Assembly (NCBI GenBank): GCA_041397825.1
Contig: JAWKVX010000002.1
Coordinates: forward strand, 806,001 to 870,000
Direction: 5' to 3'
Source: JANNSX01 sp041397825
Lineage (GTDB): Bacteria > Pseudomonadota > Alphaproteobacteria > Rhizobiales > Hyphomicrobiaceae
DNA length: 64,000 nt
Made by a program: the position numbers and the translations under genes. Within the stretch, counting starts at the first letter, position 1, and every line of letters starts with the position of its first letter. Under the pieces are notes generated by a model. It was not told the DNA's origin, made no database searches, and saw only the letters and a program-made list of their open reading frames with translations. Shown here one piece after another: positions 52,494 through 61,836 of the stretch.

Positions 52494-53807
52494 ATGCTGA
52501 CGCGGACAAACAAGGCGGCGACCGAGGAGGTGATCTCGCTCCTCGACGTGGGGTCTTTCAAGACCACATGCCTGATCGTCGGCCGGCGGCAAGGCGCGCA
52601 GGGTTCTGCCGTCGGGCAGCCACCGGCGCGGATTCTCGGCATCGGCCAATGCCGGTCACAAGGCATCAAGGCCGGCACGGTGACGGACCTCAATCTGGCC
52701 GAGGAGACGGTCAGGGCTGCCGTCGGCCGGGCCGAAGCGCAGTCTGGCCTCAGAGTCGAGGAGGTGATCGTTGCCGCCACCTGCGGACGCATCGGCTCGA
52801 CCAATTTTCGCGCCAGCGCCACGGTCGGTCAGAGCCGGGTGAAGGAGGTCGACGTCGACCGGGTGCTCACCGCGGCCGAAAGATTTGCAGCAACCGATGG
52901 CCGGTCGCTCTTGCATATGCATGGGCTGGGCTACCGCTTGGACGACACGGCCTCCGTCGTCAATCCGATCGGCATGGCGGCAGAGCGCCTGTCGCTCGAT
53001 GTCAACGCCGTCACGGCGGACGAAGCGCCAATTCGCAACCTGACGCTGTTGATCGAGCGCTGCTACCTCCGCGTGGCGGAGGTTTATGCCGCTCCCTATG
53101 CCAGTGCCCTCGCCGCCATGACCGAGGAGGAGGCCAAGCTCGGCGTGACGGTCGTCGACATGGGCGGAGGGACGACCTCCCTGGCGTCATTTCTCGACGG
53201 GCAGCTTGTGCACGTGGACGCCATTGCGGTCGGCGGGAATCACCTGACCTACGATATCGCCCGGACTCTATCGACGCCCCTTGCGGAGGCCGAGCGAATC
53301 AAGACGCTATATGCGAATCTGATGGGCGCTCACTCGGATGAGCACGATCTCGTGTCCTTCCCCGTCACCGGCGAGGAGGGTGGCGTGATGCATCACACGA
53401 GCAAGGCTCGACTGCGCCAGATCGTTCGGCCGCGCGTCGAGGAGATTCTCGGGCTGATCCGGGAGCGGCTCTCGCGTGCGGGCTATGGTGAGGCTGTGTC
53501 GAATCGATTCGTGTTGGCGGGGGGGGCGAGCGAGCTCGTCGGCCTGTTGCCGTTCGCAACACGCGAGCTTGGAGGTGTCGTCCGGCTGGGAACGGTCAGA
53601 ACCCTGCAGGGCGTGCCGCGTGCGTTGACCTCGCCGTCATTGGCGGCCGTGGCTGGATTGGCCGGGCTGGCGCCGGCGGGCGAGCAGGTATGGCGGCTCG
53701 GCAGCATGGGCACCGGATCGGCGCCCGGCTATCTCGGGCGGGTGGGACGTTGGTTACGAGAAAGCTTCTGGGACGACGAGTCGAGGACAGCGACGACGGG
53801 CACATAG
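52494..53807 (+). CDS. ftsA: Cell division protein FtsA
   Basis: A 437-residue actin-like ATPase that tethers FtsZ to the membrane. Phosphate 1 is ISLLDVGSFKTTCLIV, then phosphate 2 VTVVDMGGGTTSLASF, the adenosine motif VLAGGASELVGLLPF, and the 1C subdomain between. The C-terminal end GRVGRWLRESFWDDES is the amphipathic membrane helix. ATG 52494 is preceded by GGGGAGAGGC. There are 44 bases between its stop and ftsZ. Confidence 0.95.
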   Translation: MLTRTNKAATEEVISLLDVGSFKTTCLIVGRRQGAQGSAVGQPPARILGIGQCRSQGIKAGTVTDLNLAEETVRAAVGRAEAQSGLRVEEVIVAATCGRIGSTNFRASATVGQSRVKEVDVDRVLTAAERFAATDGRSLLHMHGLGYRLDDTASVVNPIGMAAERLSLDVNAVTADEAPIRNLTLLIERCYLRVAEVYAAPYASALAAMTEEEAKLGVTVVDMGGGTTSLASFLDGQLVHVDAIAVGGNHLTYDIARTLSTPLAEAERIKTLYANLMGAHSDEHDLVSFPVTGEEGGVMHHTSKARLRQIVRPRVEEILGLIRERLSRAGYGEAVSNRFVLAGGASELVGLLPFATRELGGVVRLGTVRTLQGVPRALTSPSLAAVAGLAGLAPAGEQVWRLGSMGTGSAPGYLGRVGRWLRESFWDDESRTATTGT

Positions 53808-53851
53808 AGAGCCAGAGAGGCTCTTGAGACGGCCAGGATCGAGAGGCGGGC

Positions 53852-55423
53852 ATGAGCATCAAGCTGCAGGTTCCCAATCTGACGGAGCTGCGTCCCCGGA
53901 TCGTCGTCATGGGCGTCGGCGGGGCGGGCGGCAATGCCATCAACAACATGATTGCCGCCGGCCTCGAAGGGGTCGAGTTCGTGGCGGCGAACACCGATGC
54001 GCAGGCTTTGCTGGCATCGAGTGCCGAGCAGCGGATCCAGCTGGGCGCCAACCTGACCGAAGGGCTCGGCGCGGGCTCGAAGCCGGAAATCGGCGAAGCC
54101 GCCGCCGAGGAGGCGATCGACGAGATTCGCAATGCGCTCTCCGGTGCCCACATGCTGTTCGTTGCCGCGGGGATGGGCGGCGGCACGGGCACCGGCGCCG
54201 CTGGCGTCATCGCTCGGGTGGCCAAGGAGCTCGGCATTCTTGCCGTCGGCGTCGTGACGAAGCCCTTTCATTTCGAGGGCAATCGCCGCATGCGCATGGC
54301 GGAGGCGGGCATCGGCGAGCTGAGGAAGCATGTCGACACCCTGATCGTCATTCCGAATCAGAACCTCTTCCGCATCGCCAACGAGCGCACGACCTTCGCC
54401 GACGCCTTTCTGCTGGCGGATCAGGTGCTGCATGCGGGTGTCGCTTGCGTCACCGACCTGATCGTCAAGGAAGGGCTGATCAATCTCGATTTCGCGGATG
54501 TGCGCACGGTCCTCTCGGGCATGGGTTCGGCGATGATGGGCACGGGTGAGGCCTCCGGCTCCACGCGGGCCATCGAGGCCGCGGAGGCGGCGGTCGCCAA
54601 TCCACTCCTCGATGAGGTGTCACTCCGCGGTGCCAAAGGGCTGCTGGTGTCGATTTCCGGCAACCGCAGTCTCACGCTCTACGAGGTCAACGAGGCGGCT
54701 TCGCGGGTTCGCCAGGAGGTCGATCCGGACGCCAACATCATTGTCGGCGCCACGTTCGACGAGAGCTTGGAGGACCGCCTGCGGGTTTCCGTCGTGGCCT
54801 CTGGGCTGGAGCCGGTCGAAATGCCGGCCGGCCACCCGGCGCGCCAGGATCAGCAATTGGCCAAGCGGCTGAGCGATGCACTCGGGGGGGCAGGTGAGGG
54901 GCAGCGGGCCCCGGCCGGTCGCGGTCCGGTCCGCCAGGGCGATGTCGTCATTGAGCTCGGCGCTCCGCACATGGCTCCGCAATCCCCTCGCAAGGGGGGA
55001 GAGCCACGGATGGCGGAGGACGCGGATCGCGGATTTGTTCCGCAGGCGCCGCAGGATCTGCGGCGTGGGCCGCGGCGCATGCCGGAGATCGACGATTTCC
55101 CGCCTCTGGCGCAACGCGAGCTCAAGGCCAGGTCGTCGAGCCAGACGTCAGAAGGCTCGACTGTGGAAAAGAAGCGGCCCGGCCTGTTCGCGCGCCTGAC
55201 GGGACGGTTGCGGGAGCAAGACGAATCGGTGCCTGATCGGTCGCCGTCTGCCGATGACGAGCGTCGCAGAAGTCCCGACCGACCGGCCTCTCGGAATGAG
55301 TCCGATCCTGCCGACGGAACGATCGGTCCGGCTGACGAGGTGGGTTCGAGAGATCCGTCTGGCGCCGGTCCGTTGCTCGGGCCGCGTCGCAGCGGATTCG
55401 GATCGAAGTCCGGAACGCGTTGA
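53852..55423 (+). CDS. ftsZ: Cell division GTPase FtsZ
   Basis: A 523-residue tubulin-like GTPase that forms the Z ring. The nucleotide-binding loop is GVGGAGGNAINNMI near 21-34, the tubulin signature GGGTGTG at 109-115, and the T7 loop GLINLDFADVRTV. The C-terminal third is a long disordered linker with EIDDFPPLAQREL at 412-424 and RPGLFARLTG near 440. It ends SGFGSKSGTR and I find no terminal IPAFLRRQ-type peptide in any frame, which normally binds FtsA. The linker is rich in Arg, Asp, Ser and Pro. GAGAGGCGGG precedes the start. Confidence 0.95.
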   Translation: MSIKLQVPNLTELRPRIVVMGVGGAGGNAINNMIAAGLEGVEFVAANTDAQALLASSAEQRIQLGANLTEGLGAGSKPEIGEAAAEEAIDEIRNALSGAHMLFVAAGMGGGTGTGAAGVIARVAKELGILAVGVVTKPFHFEGNRRMRMAEAGIGELRKHVDTLIVIPNQNLFRIANERTTFADAFLLADQVLHAGVACVTDLIVKEGLINLDFADVRTVLSGMGSAMMGTGEASGSTRAIEAAEAAVANPLLDEVSLRGAKGLLVSISGNRSLTLYEVNEAASRVRQEVDPDANIIVGATFDESLEDRLRVSVVASGLEPVEMPAGHPARQDQQLAKRLSDALGGAGEGQRAPAGRGPVRQGDVVIELGAPHMAPQSPRKGGEPRMAEDADRGFVPQAPQDLRRGPRRMPEIDDFPPLAQRELKARSSSQTSEGSTVEKKRPGLFARLTGRLREQDESVPDRSPSADDERRRSPDRPASRNESDPADGTIGPADEVGSRDPSGAGPLLGPRRSGFGSKSGTR

Positions 55424-55763
55424 TTTTGTGGCGTTTCCTTGATTGGACGGCGGGACCGTCGCCGGCCACTTCTTGGGCTCCGGAGATCACCCGGGCCCGC
55501 AAGTCGCCGATGCAAGTCGAAGAGATTCAAGGCGAATTCCGAGCCCGTCGGGAGCTCGCCAGCGTCAGCGTAACAGAGTGTAAGAAAGCGTGATTTTGAC
55601 CATTCGGTGGTCGAGGCTATGGTCGTCATCAAGGTAAACGACAGGTCACTCGGCGTACCAGGGGCGGTGTGGAAAAGCCCTGAACAAATTGGGTGGCAGT
55701 CGGGCAGCTTGCGATCCGGTCGATGTGTCCAGGACCGGCGCTGGGGACGAGGGGGACACCTGA
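55424..55763 (+). other. ftsZ-lpxC intergenic region
   Basis: No gene supported in 340 bases. A sigma-70-type promoter candidate for lpxC is listed separately. A weak five-bp inverted repeat (GACGG/CCGTC) occurs shortly after ftsZ but has no T-run, so transcription may continue into lpxC. Confidence 0.45.
55596..55623 (+). promoter_or_regulatory. Candidate lpxC promoter
   Basis: TTGACC (55596-55601), 16 bases, then TATGGT (55618-55623). It points to lpxC 140 bases downstream. Only the -35 is strong, so this is a candidate. Confidence 0.45.
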
Positions 55764-56717
55764 ATGTCGAAGCGGTTTATTGGCGCGCGCCAAACGACGC
55801 TGGCCGGCGAGATCATCTTGTCGGGAATAGGCGTCCACTCCGGCGCCCCTGTCTCGATGATCCTCCATCCCGCTGACGCTGATACCGGTATCCGTTTCCT
55901 CATCACCCGCGACAACGATATCGTCGCCGACATCCCCGCGGACGTCGCCGCTGTTGCCGGCACAACTCTCTGCACCATCCTCGGCGACGAGAACGGCCAG
56001 ACCATCGCGACGGTCGAGCATCTGCTCGCGGCCCTGCGCGGGCTCTGTGTCGACAATTGCGTGGTCGAGGTCGATTCGGCCGAGCTGCCGATCATGGATG
56101 GCAGCGCCGGAACCTATGTCGAGGCGATCGACGAGACAGGTATTCGCGAGCTCGATGCGCCGCGCCGGTTCATCAAGGTTCTGAAGCCGATCCGGGTCGA
56201 GGAGAACGGCTGCTGGGGCGAGCTGTTGCCGCATTCGGGCTTCTTCCTCGATGTCGAGATCGAGTTCGATGCTGACATCATCGGGCGGCAGCGGATGAGC
56301 GTCGAGATGTCGCCCGGCGTGTTCCGGGCGGAGCTTTCCCGGGCTCGCACCTTCGGCTTCATGAGCGATGTGGAACGGCTCTGGGCCGCCGGCCGGGCAC
56401 TCGGTGCTTCGCTCAACAACACGATCGCGATCGGCGACAACAAGATCATCAATCCAGAGGGCCTGCGGTATCGCGACGAGTTCGTGCGCCATAAGACTCT
56501 CGATGCGATCGGCGACCTGGCGCTCGCCGGAGCGCCGCTGCTGGCGGCCTACCGCTCCAAGCGGGGCGGGCATCGTCTCAACGCCATGGTCGTCAAGGCA
56601 TTGCTCGCCGATGAGTCGGCCTGGACGGTGGTCGAGGCGCCGCGGCATCGCGAGGCGTCGCGCGCCGAGGCCGCCTTCGCCGTGTCGGCGGCCAATTTCG
56701 CTGCCGATCGGACTTGA
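55764..56717 (+). CDS. lpxC: UDP-3-O-acyl-N-acetylglucosamine deacetylase LpxC
   Basis: A 317-residue zinc deacetylase, the committed step of lipid A synthesis. Markers are QTTLAGEIILSGIGVHSG at the start, TVEHLLAALRG with the first zinc His, IMDGSAGTYVEAI, and RHKTLDAIGDLALAG with the other zinc ligands (His, Asp); HRLNAMVVKALL is the catalytic His region. The start ATG 55764 follows GAGGGGGAC. Position after ftsZ is conserved across many proteobacteria. Its presence indicates a Gram-negative outer membrane. Confidence 0.96.
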   Translation: MSKRFIGARQTTLAGEIILSGIGVHSGAPVSMILHPADADTGIRFLITRDNDIVADIPADVAAVAGTTLCTILGDENGQTIATVEHLLAALRGLCVDNCVVEVDSAELPIMDGSAGTYVEAIDETGIRELDAPRRFIKVLKPIRVEENGCWGELLPHSGFFLDVEIEFDADIIGRQRMSVEMSPGVFRAELSRARTFGFMSDVERLWAAGRALGASLNNTIAIGDNKIINPEGLRYRDEFVRHKTLDAIGDLALAGAPLLAAYRSKRGGHRLNAMVVKALLADESAWTVVEAPRHREASRAEAAFAVSAANFAADRT

Positions 56718-56956
56718 GCCCTCTCGGTCTCGCCGACAGGCGTCGCGGATGCGCTCCGCAGGTCGGGCTTCGGCGGCTTCGCCTCTCCCCTCCGTCGGCG
56801 TCAACGTGTTGCGGAATAGTGTGAATTCGGCGATCCGGCAGGCTTAGAATCACCATATTTTGTTGGCCTTGTCGCGGCAGTTGGCCTATGGAGCTAGCAC
56901 GCGGCGTCGCTGGTCGAGTGAGCCGAGCGTTGTCGGCGTCGGGGGAACGGGAAGTC

Positions 56957-57874
56957 ATGCTGGGCATCGTGAGATCGACCGTGGCGTCCGGCGACCGCTT
57001 CCGTCTGCAGACGCGCGTCATCGCCGTGGCATTCATCGGCCTTCTGACGCTCGTGCCGCTCGGCGGCTGCTCGATGTTTGGCGGCGAGGAGACGGCGAGC
57101 CTCGAGAATCCCGATCCGCCCGAGAAGATGTACGCCGACGCCGATGCGCTCCTGAACGAGGGCTCGTTCGAGGACGCCGCCAAGAAATTCGAGGACCTCG
57201 AGCGCAACTATCCTTTCTCGAACGACCCGACGAAGCCCTATGCCCGTCGCTCGCTGGCGCTTGCCGCCTATGCCTACTACAAGGCTGGGATGTACGACGA
57301 TGCGATCGTTTCCGGACGCCGCTACACGACCATGCATGCCGGTACCGAGGACGCAGCGCTCGCACACTACGTGATCGGCTCGTCCTACTACGACCAGATG
57401 CAGGACTCGGTGCGCGATCAGAGCTACACGCGCAAGGCGGTCGAGGAATACACCATCCTGCTCCAACAGTATCCGCAGTCGTCCTATGCCAAGCAGGTCG
57501 GCAACCGTGTGCGCGTCGCCCAGGATATGCTCGCCGCCTCCGAGATGGAGGTCGGGCGCTTCTACCAGAAGAAGGGCAACTACCTCGCCGCCATCAATCG
57601 CTTCAAGACGGTGGTCGTCGATCATCAGACGACGCGCCACGTCGAGGAGGCGCTGATGCGCTTGACCGAGTGCTACCTGGCGCTCGGCATCCTGCCCGAG
57701 GCGCAGACAGCCGCCGCCATCCTCGGCCACAACTTCCCGAACAGCGCTTGGTACAAGGATGCCTACGCGCTCCTCGCCAATACCGGCCTGCAGCCGCACG
57801 AGAATACCGAATCCGACCTCTCCAAGGCCTGGAATGCGGCGATCCAGACGACCGAGAACACCAACCCGACCTGA
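56957..57874 (+). CDS. bamD: Outer membrane assembly lipoprotein BamD
   Basis: A 305-residue lipoprotein of the BAM complex. The signal ends with the lipobox LGGC about residue 36 (LLTLVPLGGCSMFGGE), so the protein is lipidated and faces the periplasm at the outer membrane. TPR repeats follow (ADALLNEGSFEDAAKKFEDLE, and further copies LAAYAYYKAGMYDDAI, RFYQKKGNYLAAINRF). ATG 56957 was chosen over 56888 because GGGAAC and GGGAAG precede it and the signal is then a normal length. LpxC-BamD order matches alphaproteobacteria. Confidence 0.92.
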   Translation: MLGIVRSTVASGDRFRLQTRVIAVAFIGLLTLVPLGGCSMFGGEETASLENPDPPEKMYADADALLNEGSFEDAAKKFEDLERNYPFSNDPTKPYARRSLALAAYAYYKAGMYDDAIVSGRRYTTMHAGTEDAALAHYVIGSSYYDQMQDSVRDQSYTRKAVEEYTILLQQYPQSSYAKQVGNRVRVAQDMLAASEMEVGRFYQKKGNYLAAINRFKTVVVDHQTTRHVEEALMRLTECYLALGILPEAQTAAAILGHNFPNSAWYKDAYALLANTGLQPHENTESDLSKAWNAAIQTTENTNPT

Positions 57875-58009
57875 CGGTTCCGTCGCCCTCACGCTGCCCC
57901 GCGTCCCCGCCCTTGACGTTTGACCGCCGCAACGCTGTCATGCTCCGGGATTGTGTGGATCAACGGCAGCGGGCACGTGCGACGCGTGGCGCCGCCTAAC
58001 GGTCGGAAC

Positions 58010-60151
58010 ATGATGGCGAAGCGGGCACAGGCCAGGGCGGACGAGGCGGGGCTGGACGTCTCGACCTTGAGCCCTGACGAGGCCAAGGCGGAACTCGACC
58101 GGCTCGCTGTCCTGATCTCACATCACGACGCGCTCTATCATCAGCAGGATGCACCCGAGATTTCGGATGCCGCCTATGATGCGCTGGTCAATCGCAACCT
58201 CGCCATCGAGGCACGCTTTCCTGATCTCGTCCGGCCCGACAGCCCGAGTCGCCGGGTGGGCGCGGCGCCCGCCGGTCCCTTCGGCAAGATCCGCCATCGC
58301 GTGCCGATGCTCTCGCTGGCCAACGCCTTCGACGAGGCCGACGTCACGGAGTTCCTGGAGCGTGTGCGCCGGTTCCTGAAGCTCGGCGAGGACGACGCGC
58401 TCGAGGTCACCGCCGAGCCGAAGATCGATGGTCTCTCCATCTCCATCACCTACGAGAATGGTGAGCTCGTCGAGGCCGCAACCCGCGGCGACGGCGCGGA
58501 GGGCGAGAATGTCACGGCCAATGTCGCGACCATCCGGGAGGTACCGAAGCGGATCGCGGCGAAGGACCTGCCGGCGCGTATCGATGTGCGCGGCGAGATC
58601 TATTTTGCGCGCTCGGACTTCCTCAAGCTCAACGAGGAGCAGGCGAAGGCAGGCGAGAAAGTATTCGCCAATCCGCGCAACGCCGCCGCCGGATCGCTCC
58701 GGCAACTCGACAGCCGCATCACGGCATCGCGCCCGTTGCGGTTCTTCGCCTATGCTTGGGGTGAGGCGTCGGCGCTGCCGGCCGGGACCCAGAGCGGCGT
58801 CATCGGCGCGTTCAAGCGCTGGGGTTTTCCGACGAATCCGCGCATGACCGTCTGCCACTCGGCGGAGGATCTCATTGCCTACCATCGAGCCCTCGAGATG
58901 GAGCGCGCCCAACTCGACTACGATATCGACGGTGTCGTCTACAAGGTGAACCGGTTGGACCTGCAGGAGCGGCTCGGCTTCGTCTCGCGCTCACCGCGCT
59001 GGGCCATCGCCCACAAATTCGCCGCGGAGCAGGCCGTGACCGTCCTGAACGACATCGAGATCCAGGTCGGTCGCACGGGCAAGCTGACGCCGGTCGCCAA
59101 GCTCGAGCCGGTCAATGTCGGCGGTGTCGTCGTCTCGAATGCGACGCTGCACAATGCGGACGAGATTGCCCGCAAGGACATTCGTATCGGCGACACGGTC
59201 GTCGTGCAGCGGGCCGGCGACGTCATTCCCCAGATCGTGCGCGTCATCGAGGAGAAGCGGCCGAAGGGGGCGAAGCCCTTCGCGTTCCCCGCCGTCTGTC
59301 CGGCCTGCGGTAGCCATGCGGTAAGCGAGATCAACGAAAGGACGGGCAAGGCCGACGTGGATCGCCGTTGCACGGGCGGCCTCATCTGCCCGGCGCAATC
59401 CGTCGAGCGTCTCCGCCACTTCGTCTCGCGAAACGCATTCGATATCGAAGGTCTCGGTGAGAAGCAGATTGCCGCCTTCTTCGAGGACGGGCGCGTCAAG
59501 GCCCCCGCCGACATTTTCCGCCTGGCCGAGACCGATCGCACGCGCTCCGACAAGCTTAGGGACAAGGAAGGCTTCGGCGAGAAGAAGGTCGCCAATCTCT
59601 TTGCCGCCATCGAGGCGCGTCGCCGCATTCCGCTCGACCGGTTTCTGTTTGCGCTGGGCATCCGCCACATCGGCGAGACGACGGCGCGGGATCTGGCGAA
59701 GGCCTATGGGACGATCGAGGCGCTGCGGCAGGCCGTCGAAGCTGCGATTGCCGACGGCCGCGACAGCGACGCCTATCGCGAGATCGACAACATCGAAGGA
59801 ATCGGCGAGACGGTTGTCGACGCGCTGGTCGACTTCTTCGGCGAGCCGCACAATGTGGCGGCCGTTGATGCGCTGCTCGCAGAGATCGATGTCGAGCCAT
59901 TCGAGCGGCCGGCCACCGACGGCAGCCCCGTGGCCGGCAAGACCGTGGTTTTCACCGGCACACTCGAGAAGCTGACGCGCTCGGAAGCCAAGGCCCAGGC
60001 CGAGCGGCTCGGCGCCAAGGTGGCGGGCTCGGTCTCGAAGAAGACCGATTATGTCGTCGCCGGCGCGGAGGCGGGCTCCAAGCTCGCCAAGGCCCGCGAG
60101 CTTGGCGTGACGGTGTTGAGCGAGGACGAGTGGATCGCGCTGATCGGGTGA
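58010..60151 (+). CDS. ligA: NAD-dependent DNA ligase LigA
   Basis: A 713-residue DNA ligase. The adenylation Lys is Lys138 in EPKIDG. The OB fold, a four-Cys zinc finger (CPACG and, 26 residues after its last Cys, RCTGGLICP), HhH motifs (GIRHIGETTA, NIEGIGETV) and a C-terminal BRCT domain (VFTGTLEKLTRSEAK) are in normal order. ATG 58010 or 58013 are both possible; the frame is open back to 57920 but that part is shadow. It lies directly after bamD. In most alphaproteobacteria recN stands between, but here only 135 bases do, and no recN remnant is visible. Confidence 0.96.
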   Translation: MMAKRAQARADEAGLDVSTLSPDEAKAELDRLAVLISHHDALYHQQDAPEISDAAYDALVNRNLAIEARFPDLVRPDSPSRRVGAAPAGPFGKIRHRVPMLSLANAFDEADVTEFLERVRRFLKLGEDDALEVTAEPKIDGLSISITYENGELVEAATRGDGAEGENVTANVATIREVPKRIAAKDLPARIDVRGEIYFARSDFLKLNEEQAKAGEKVFANPRNAAAGSLRQLDSRITASRPLRFFAYAWGEASALPAGTQSGVIGAFKRWGFPTNPRMTVCHSAEDLIAYHRALEMERAQLDYDIDGVVYKVNRLDLQERLGFVSRSPRWAIAHKFAAEQAVTVLNDIEIQVGRTGKLTPVAKLEPVNVGGVVVSNATLHNADEIARKDIRIGDTVVVQRAGDVIPQIVRVIEEKRPKGAKPFAFPAVCPACGSHAVSEINERTGKADVDRRCTGGLICPAQSVERLRHFVSRNAFDIEGLGEKQIAAFFEDGRVKAPADIFRLAETDRTRSDKLRDKEGFGEKKVANLFAAIEARRRIPLDRFLFALGIRHIGETTARDLAKAYGTIEALRQAVEAAIADGRDSDAYREIDNIEGIGETVVDALVDFFGEPHNVAAVDALLAEIDVEPFERPATDGSPVAGKTVVFTGTLEKLTRSEAKAQAERLGAKVAGSVSKKTDYVVAGAEAGSKLAKARELGVTVLSEDEWIALIG

Positions 60152-60272
60152 TGATGACCGCCATGTTCACGACCATCGCGACATCTGCCGACCCTGTCTC
60201 GGACATGCTTGCCTCAACGAGGAGGCGAAGGACGGACATGGCATCATCTAGCGACTTTGGAGTGAGGCGAGC

Positions 60273-61175
60273 ATGACCACCATCGGTTTCATCGGGCTCG
60301 GACGCATGGGACGCCCCATGGCGTCGAACCTGGCGCGGAAAGGCTTCTCGCTCGTCGTCCATGACGTCAATCCGGAGCCGGTCCGCGTGCTCGAGGAGCT
60401 CGGCGCGAGGTCCGGTAACGGACCGGCCGGCGTTGCGCAGGCCTCCGACATCGTCATCACGATGTTGCCGGCGTCGGCCGAGGTCGAGACCGTCGTGCTC
60501 GGCAGCGATGGGGTTCTCGCCAATGCCAGGCCGGGCGCTCTTATCGTGGACATGAGCACGGTCGATCCGCAGACGACCGATCGCCTGCATCGTGAGGCCG
60601 TCGCCAAGGGTATGCGCGTGATCGACGCGCCGGTCGGCCGCGTCGCCTGGCACGCCGATCGCGGCGAGAGCCTGTTCATGGTCGGTGCATCCGAGGCCGA
60701 TCTGGCGGAAGTCATGCCGCTGCTCCAGGCCATGGGCACCACCATCCATCACTGCGGCGGCGTCGGCACCGGTATCCGCACGAAACTCGTCAACAACTAC
60801 CTGGCCATCGTGCTCTGTCAGCTCAACGCCGAGGCGCTGGCGCTCTCGCAGCGTTTCGGCCTGGACCTGCAGAAGTCCCTCGACGTCATCCACGGCACCA
60901 CGGCGACCAATGGTCAGCTGAAGATCAACTGGCCGAACAAGGTGCTTGCCGGCGACATAACACCGGGCTTCAGCATTGACCTGGCGCACAAGGACCTGTC
61001 CCTCATCCTTGCCTCGGCCAATGCCGAACGGGTGCCGATGCCGGTCGCGAGTGCGGCGCGCGAGGTCTTCTCGCTCGCCCGCGCCAAGGGAGATGGAGGC
61101 AACGACTTCTCCTCGATCGTCGATACGCTCTGCGGGCTCGCCGGCATCGAGAAGCCGAGACTGCCGAAGGGCTGA
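60273..61175 (+). CDS. 3-hydroxyisobutyrate dehydrogenase family protein
   Basis: A 300-residue beta-hydroxyacid dehydrogenase. NAD-binding start is TIGFIGLGRMGRPMASNLAR; the substrate loop is VDMSTVDPQTTDR with GRVAWHADRGESLFMVGA following; the catalytic Lys lies in IRTKLVNNYLAIV. The GxGxxG loop and following residues favour NAD(P). It may reduce or oxidise a small hydroxyacid or semialdehyde (hydroxyisobutyrate, tartronate semialdehyde, sulfolactaldehyde); none can be preferred. GGAGTGAGG precedes the start. Convergent with plsC, three bases between stops. Confidence 0.88.
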   Translation: MTTIGFIGLGRMGRPMASNLARKGFSLVVHDVNPEPVRVLEELGARSGNGPAGVAQASDIVITMLPASAEVETVVLGSDGVLANARPGALIVDMSTVDPQTTDRLHREAVAKGMRVIDAPVGRVAWHADRGESLFMVGASEADLAEVMPLLQAMGTTIHHCGGVGTGIRTKLVNNYLAIVLCQLNAEALALSQRFGLDLQKSLDVIHGTTATNGQLKINWPNKVLAGDITPGFSIDLAHKDLSLILASANAERVPMPVASAAREVFSLARAKGDGGNDFSSIVDTLCGLAGIEKPRLPKG

Positions 61176-61178
61176 GCC

Positions 61179-61826
61179 TCACTCCCAGGCGGGAAAGCGG
61201 CCCTCGGCTGCAAGTGACGCCATCTCGCTCTTGAGCGTCTGCATGAGCGCCGCCTTGTTGCCCGGCCAGGCGATCGGCCGGCCGACGAAGATGTCGAAGA
61301 AGAACGGCACCGGCAGCCAGCTGCCTTTCGGCAGGGCCTTGCCGAGGCCGTGGAGGAAGATCGGCACGAGCGGCACCTCGGGCCGCTGCTGGATCAGTCG
61401 GGCAACACCCGACTTGAAGCTCGCCATCTCCTCCGGCTCTCCGCGCGTGCCCTCGGGAAAGAGGATCAGGATCTCGCCACGGTCGAGCGCGGCCACCGGC
61501 TCGGCGAAGATGTTGCCCGGTGCATCGACTGTCGGGCTCTGCCGCTCGATCGGGATGATGCCTATGAGGTCGAGGGCGATGAAGGAGAGGAGGGGGGATT
61601 TCAGGAAGTAGTCGGCCGCGGCGACGGGCCGGAGCCTCGGGATCATGCGGCGCGGGAACAGGGACATCAGCACCAGCGTGTCGAGATGGCTGTTGTGATT
61701 GGCGACGATGACGGCCGGGCCCTGCTGCGGCAGCCGATGGCGATGCCGGACGTTGAGCCCCATGACGACGAGCACGATGGGGCGGAAGATCAGAAGAAAG
61801 AACGGGAGCTTCAGCCAGCGGCGCAT
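61179..61826 (-). CDS. Lysophospholipid acyltransferase, PlsC-like
   Basis: A 215-residue acyltransferase. The catalytic HX4D is NHNSHLD (His44, Asp49) and the glycerol-phosphate-binding block is FPEGTRGE near 123-130. One N-terminal membrane segment (FFLLIFRPIVLVVMGL) is present. It transfers an acyl chain to a lyso-lipid, probably lysophosphatidate or a modified lipid. It is the last gene of a minus-strand module behind CdsA-like and CDP-alcohol transferase genes, ten bases after the CdsA-like stop, so a specialised lipid pathway is likely. Confidence 0.88.
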   Translation of the reverse strand: MRRWLKLPFFLLIFRPIVLVVMGLNVRHRHRLPQQGPAVIVANHNSHLDTLVLMSLFPRRMIPRLRPVAAADYFLKSPLLSFIALDLIGIIPIERQSPTVDAPGNIFAEPVAALDRGEILILFPEGTRGEPEEMASFKSGVARLIQQRPEVPLVPIFLHGLGKALPKGSWLPVPFFFDIFVGRPIAWPGNKAALMQTLKSEMASLAAEGRFPAWE

Positions 61827-61836
61827 GGCTCACGCC

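Noticed and set aside
57950..57965. DnaA-box-like TGTGGATCA before ligA
   Set aside because: One mismatch in nine within a shadow region; expected by chance.
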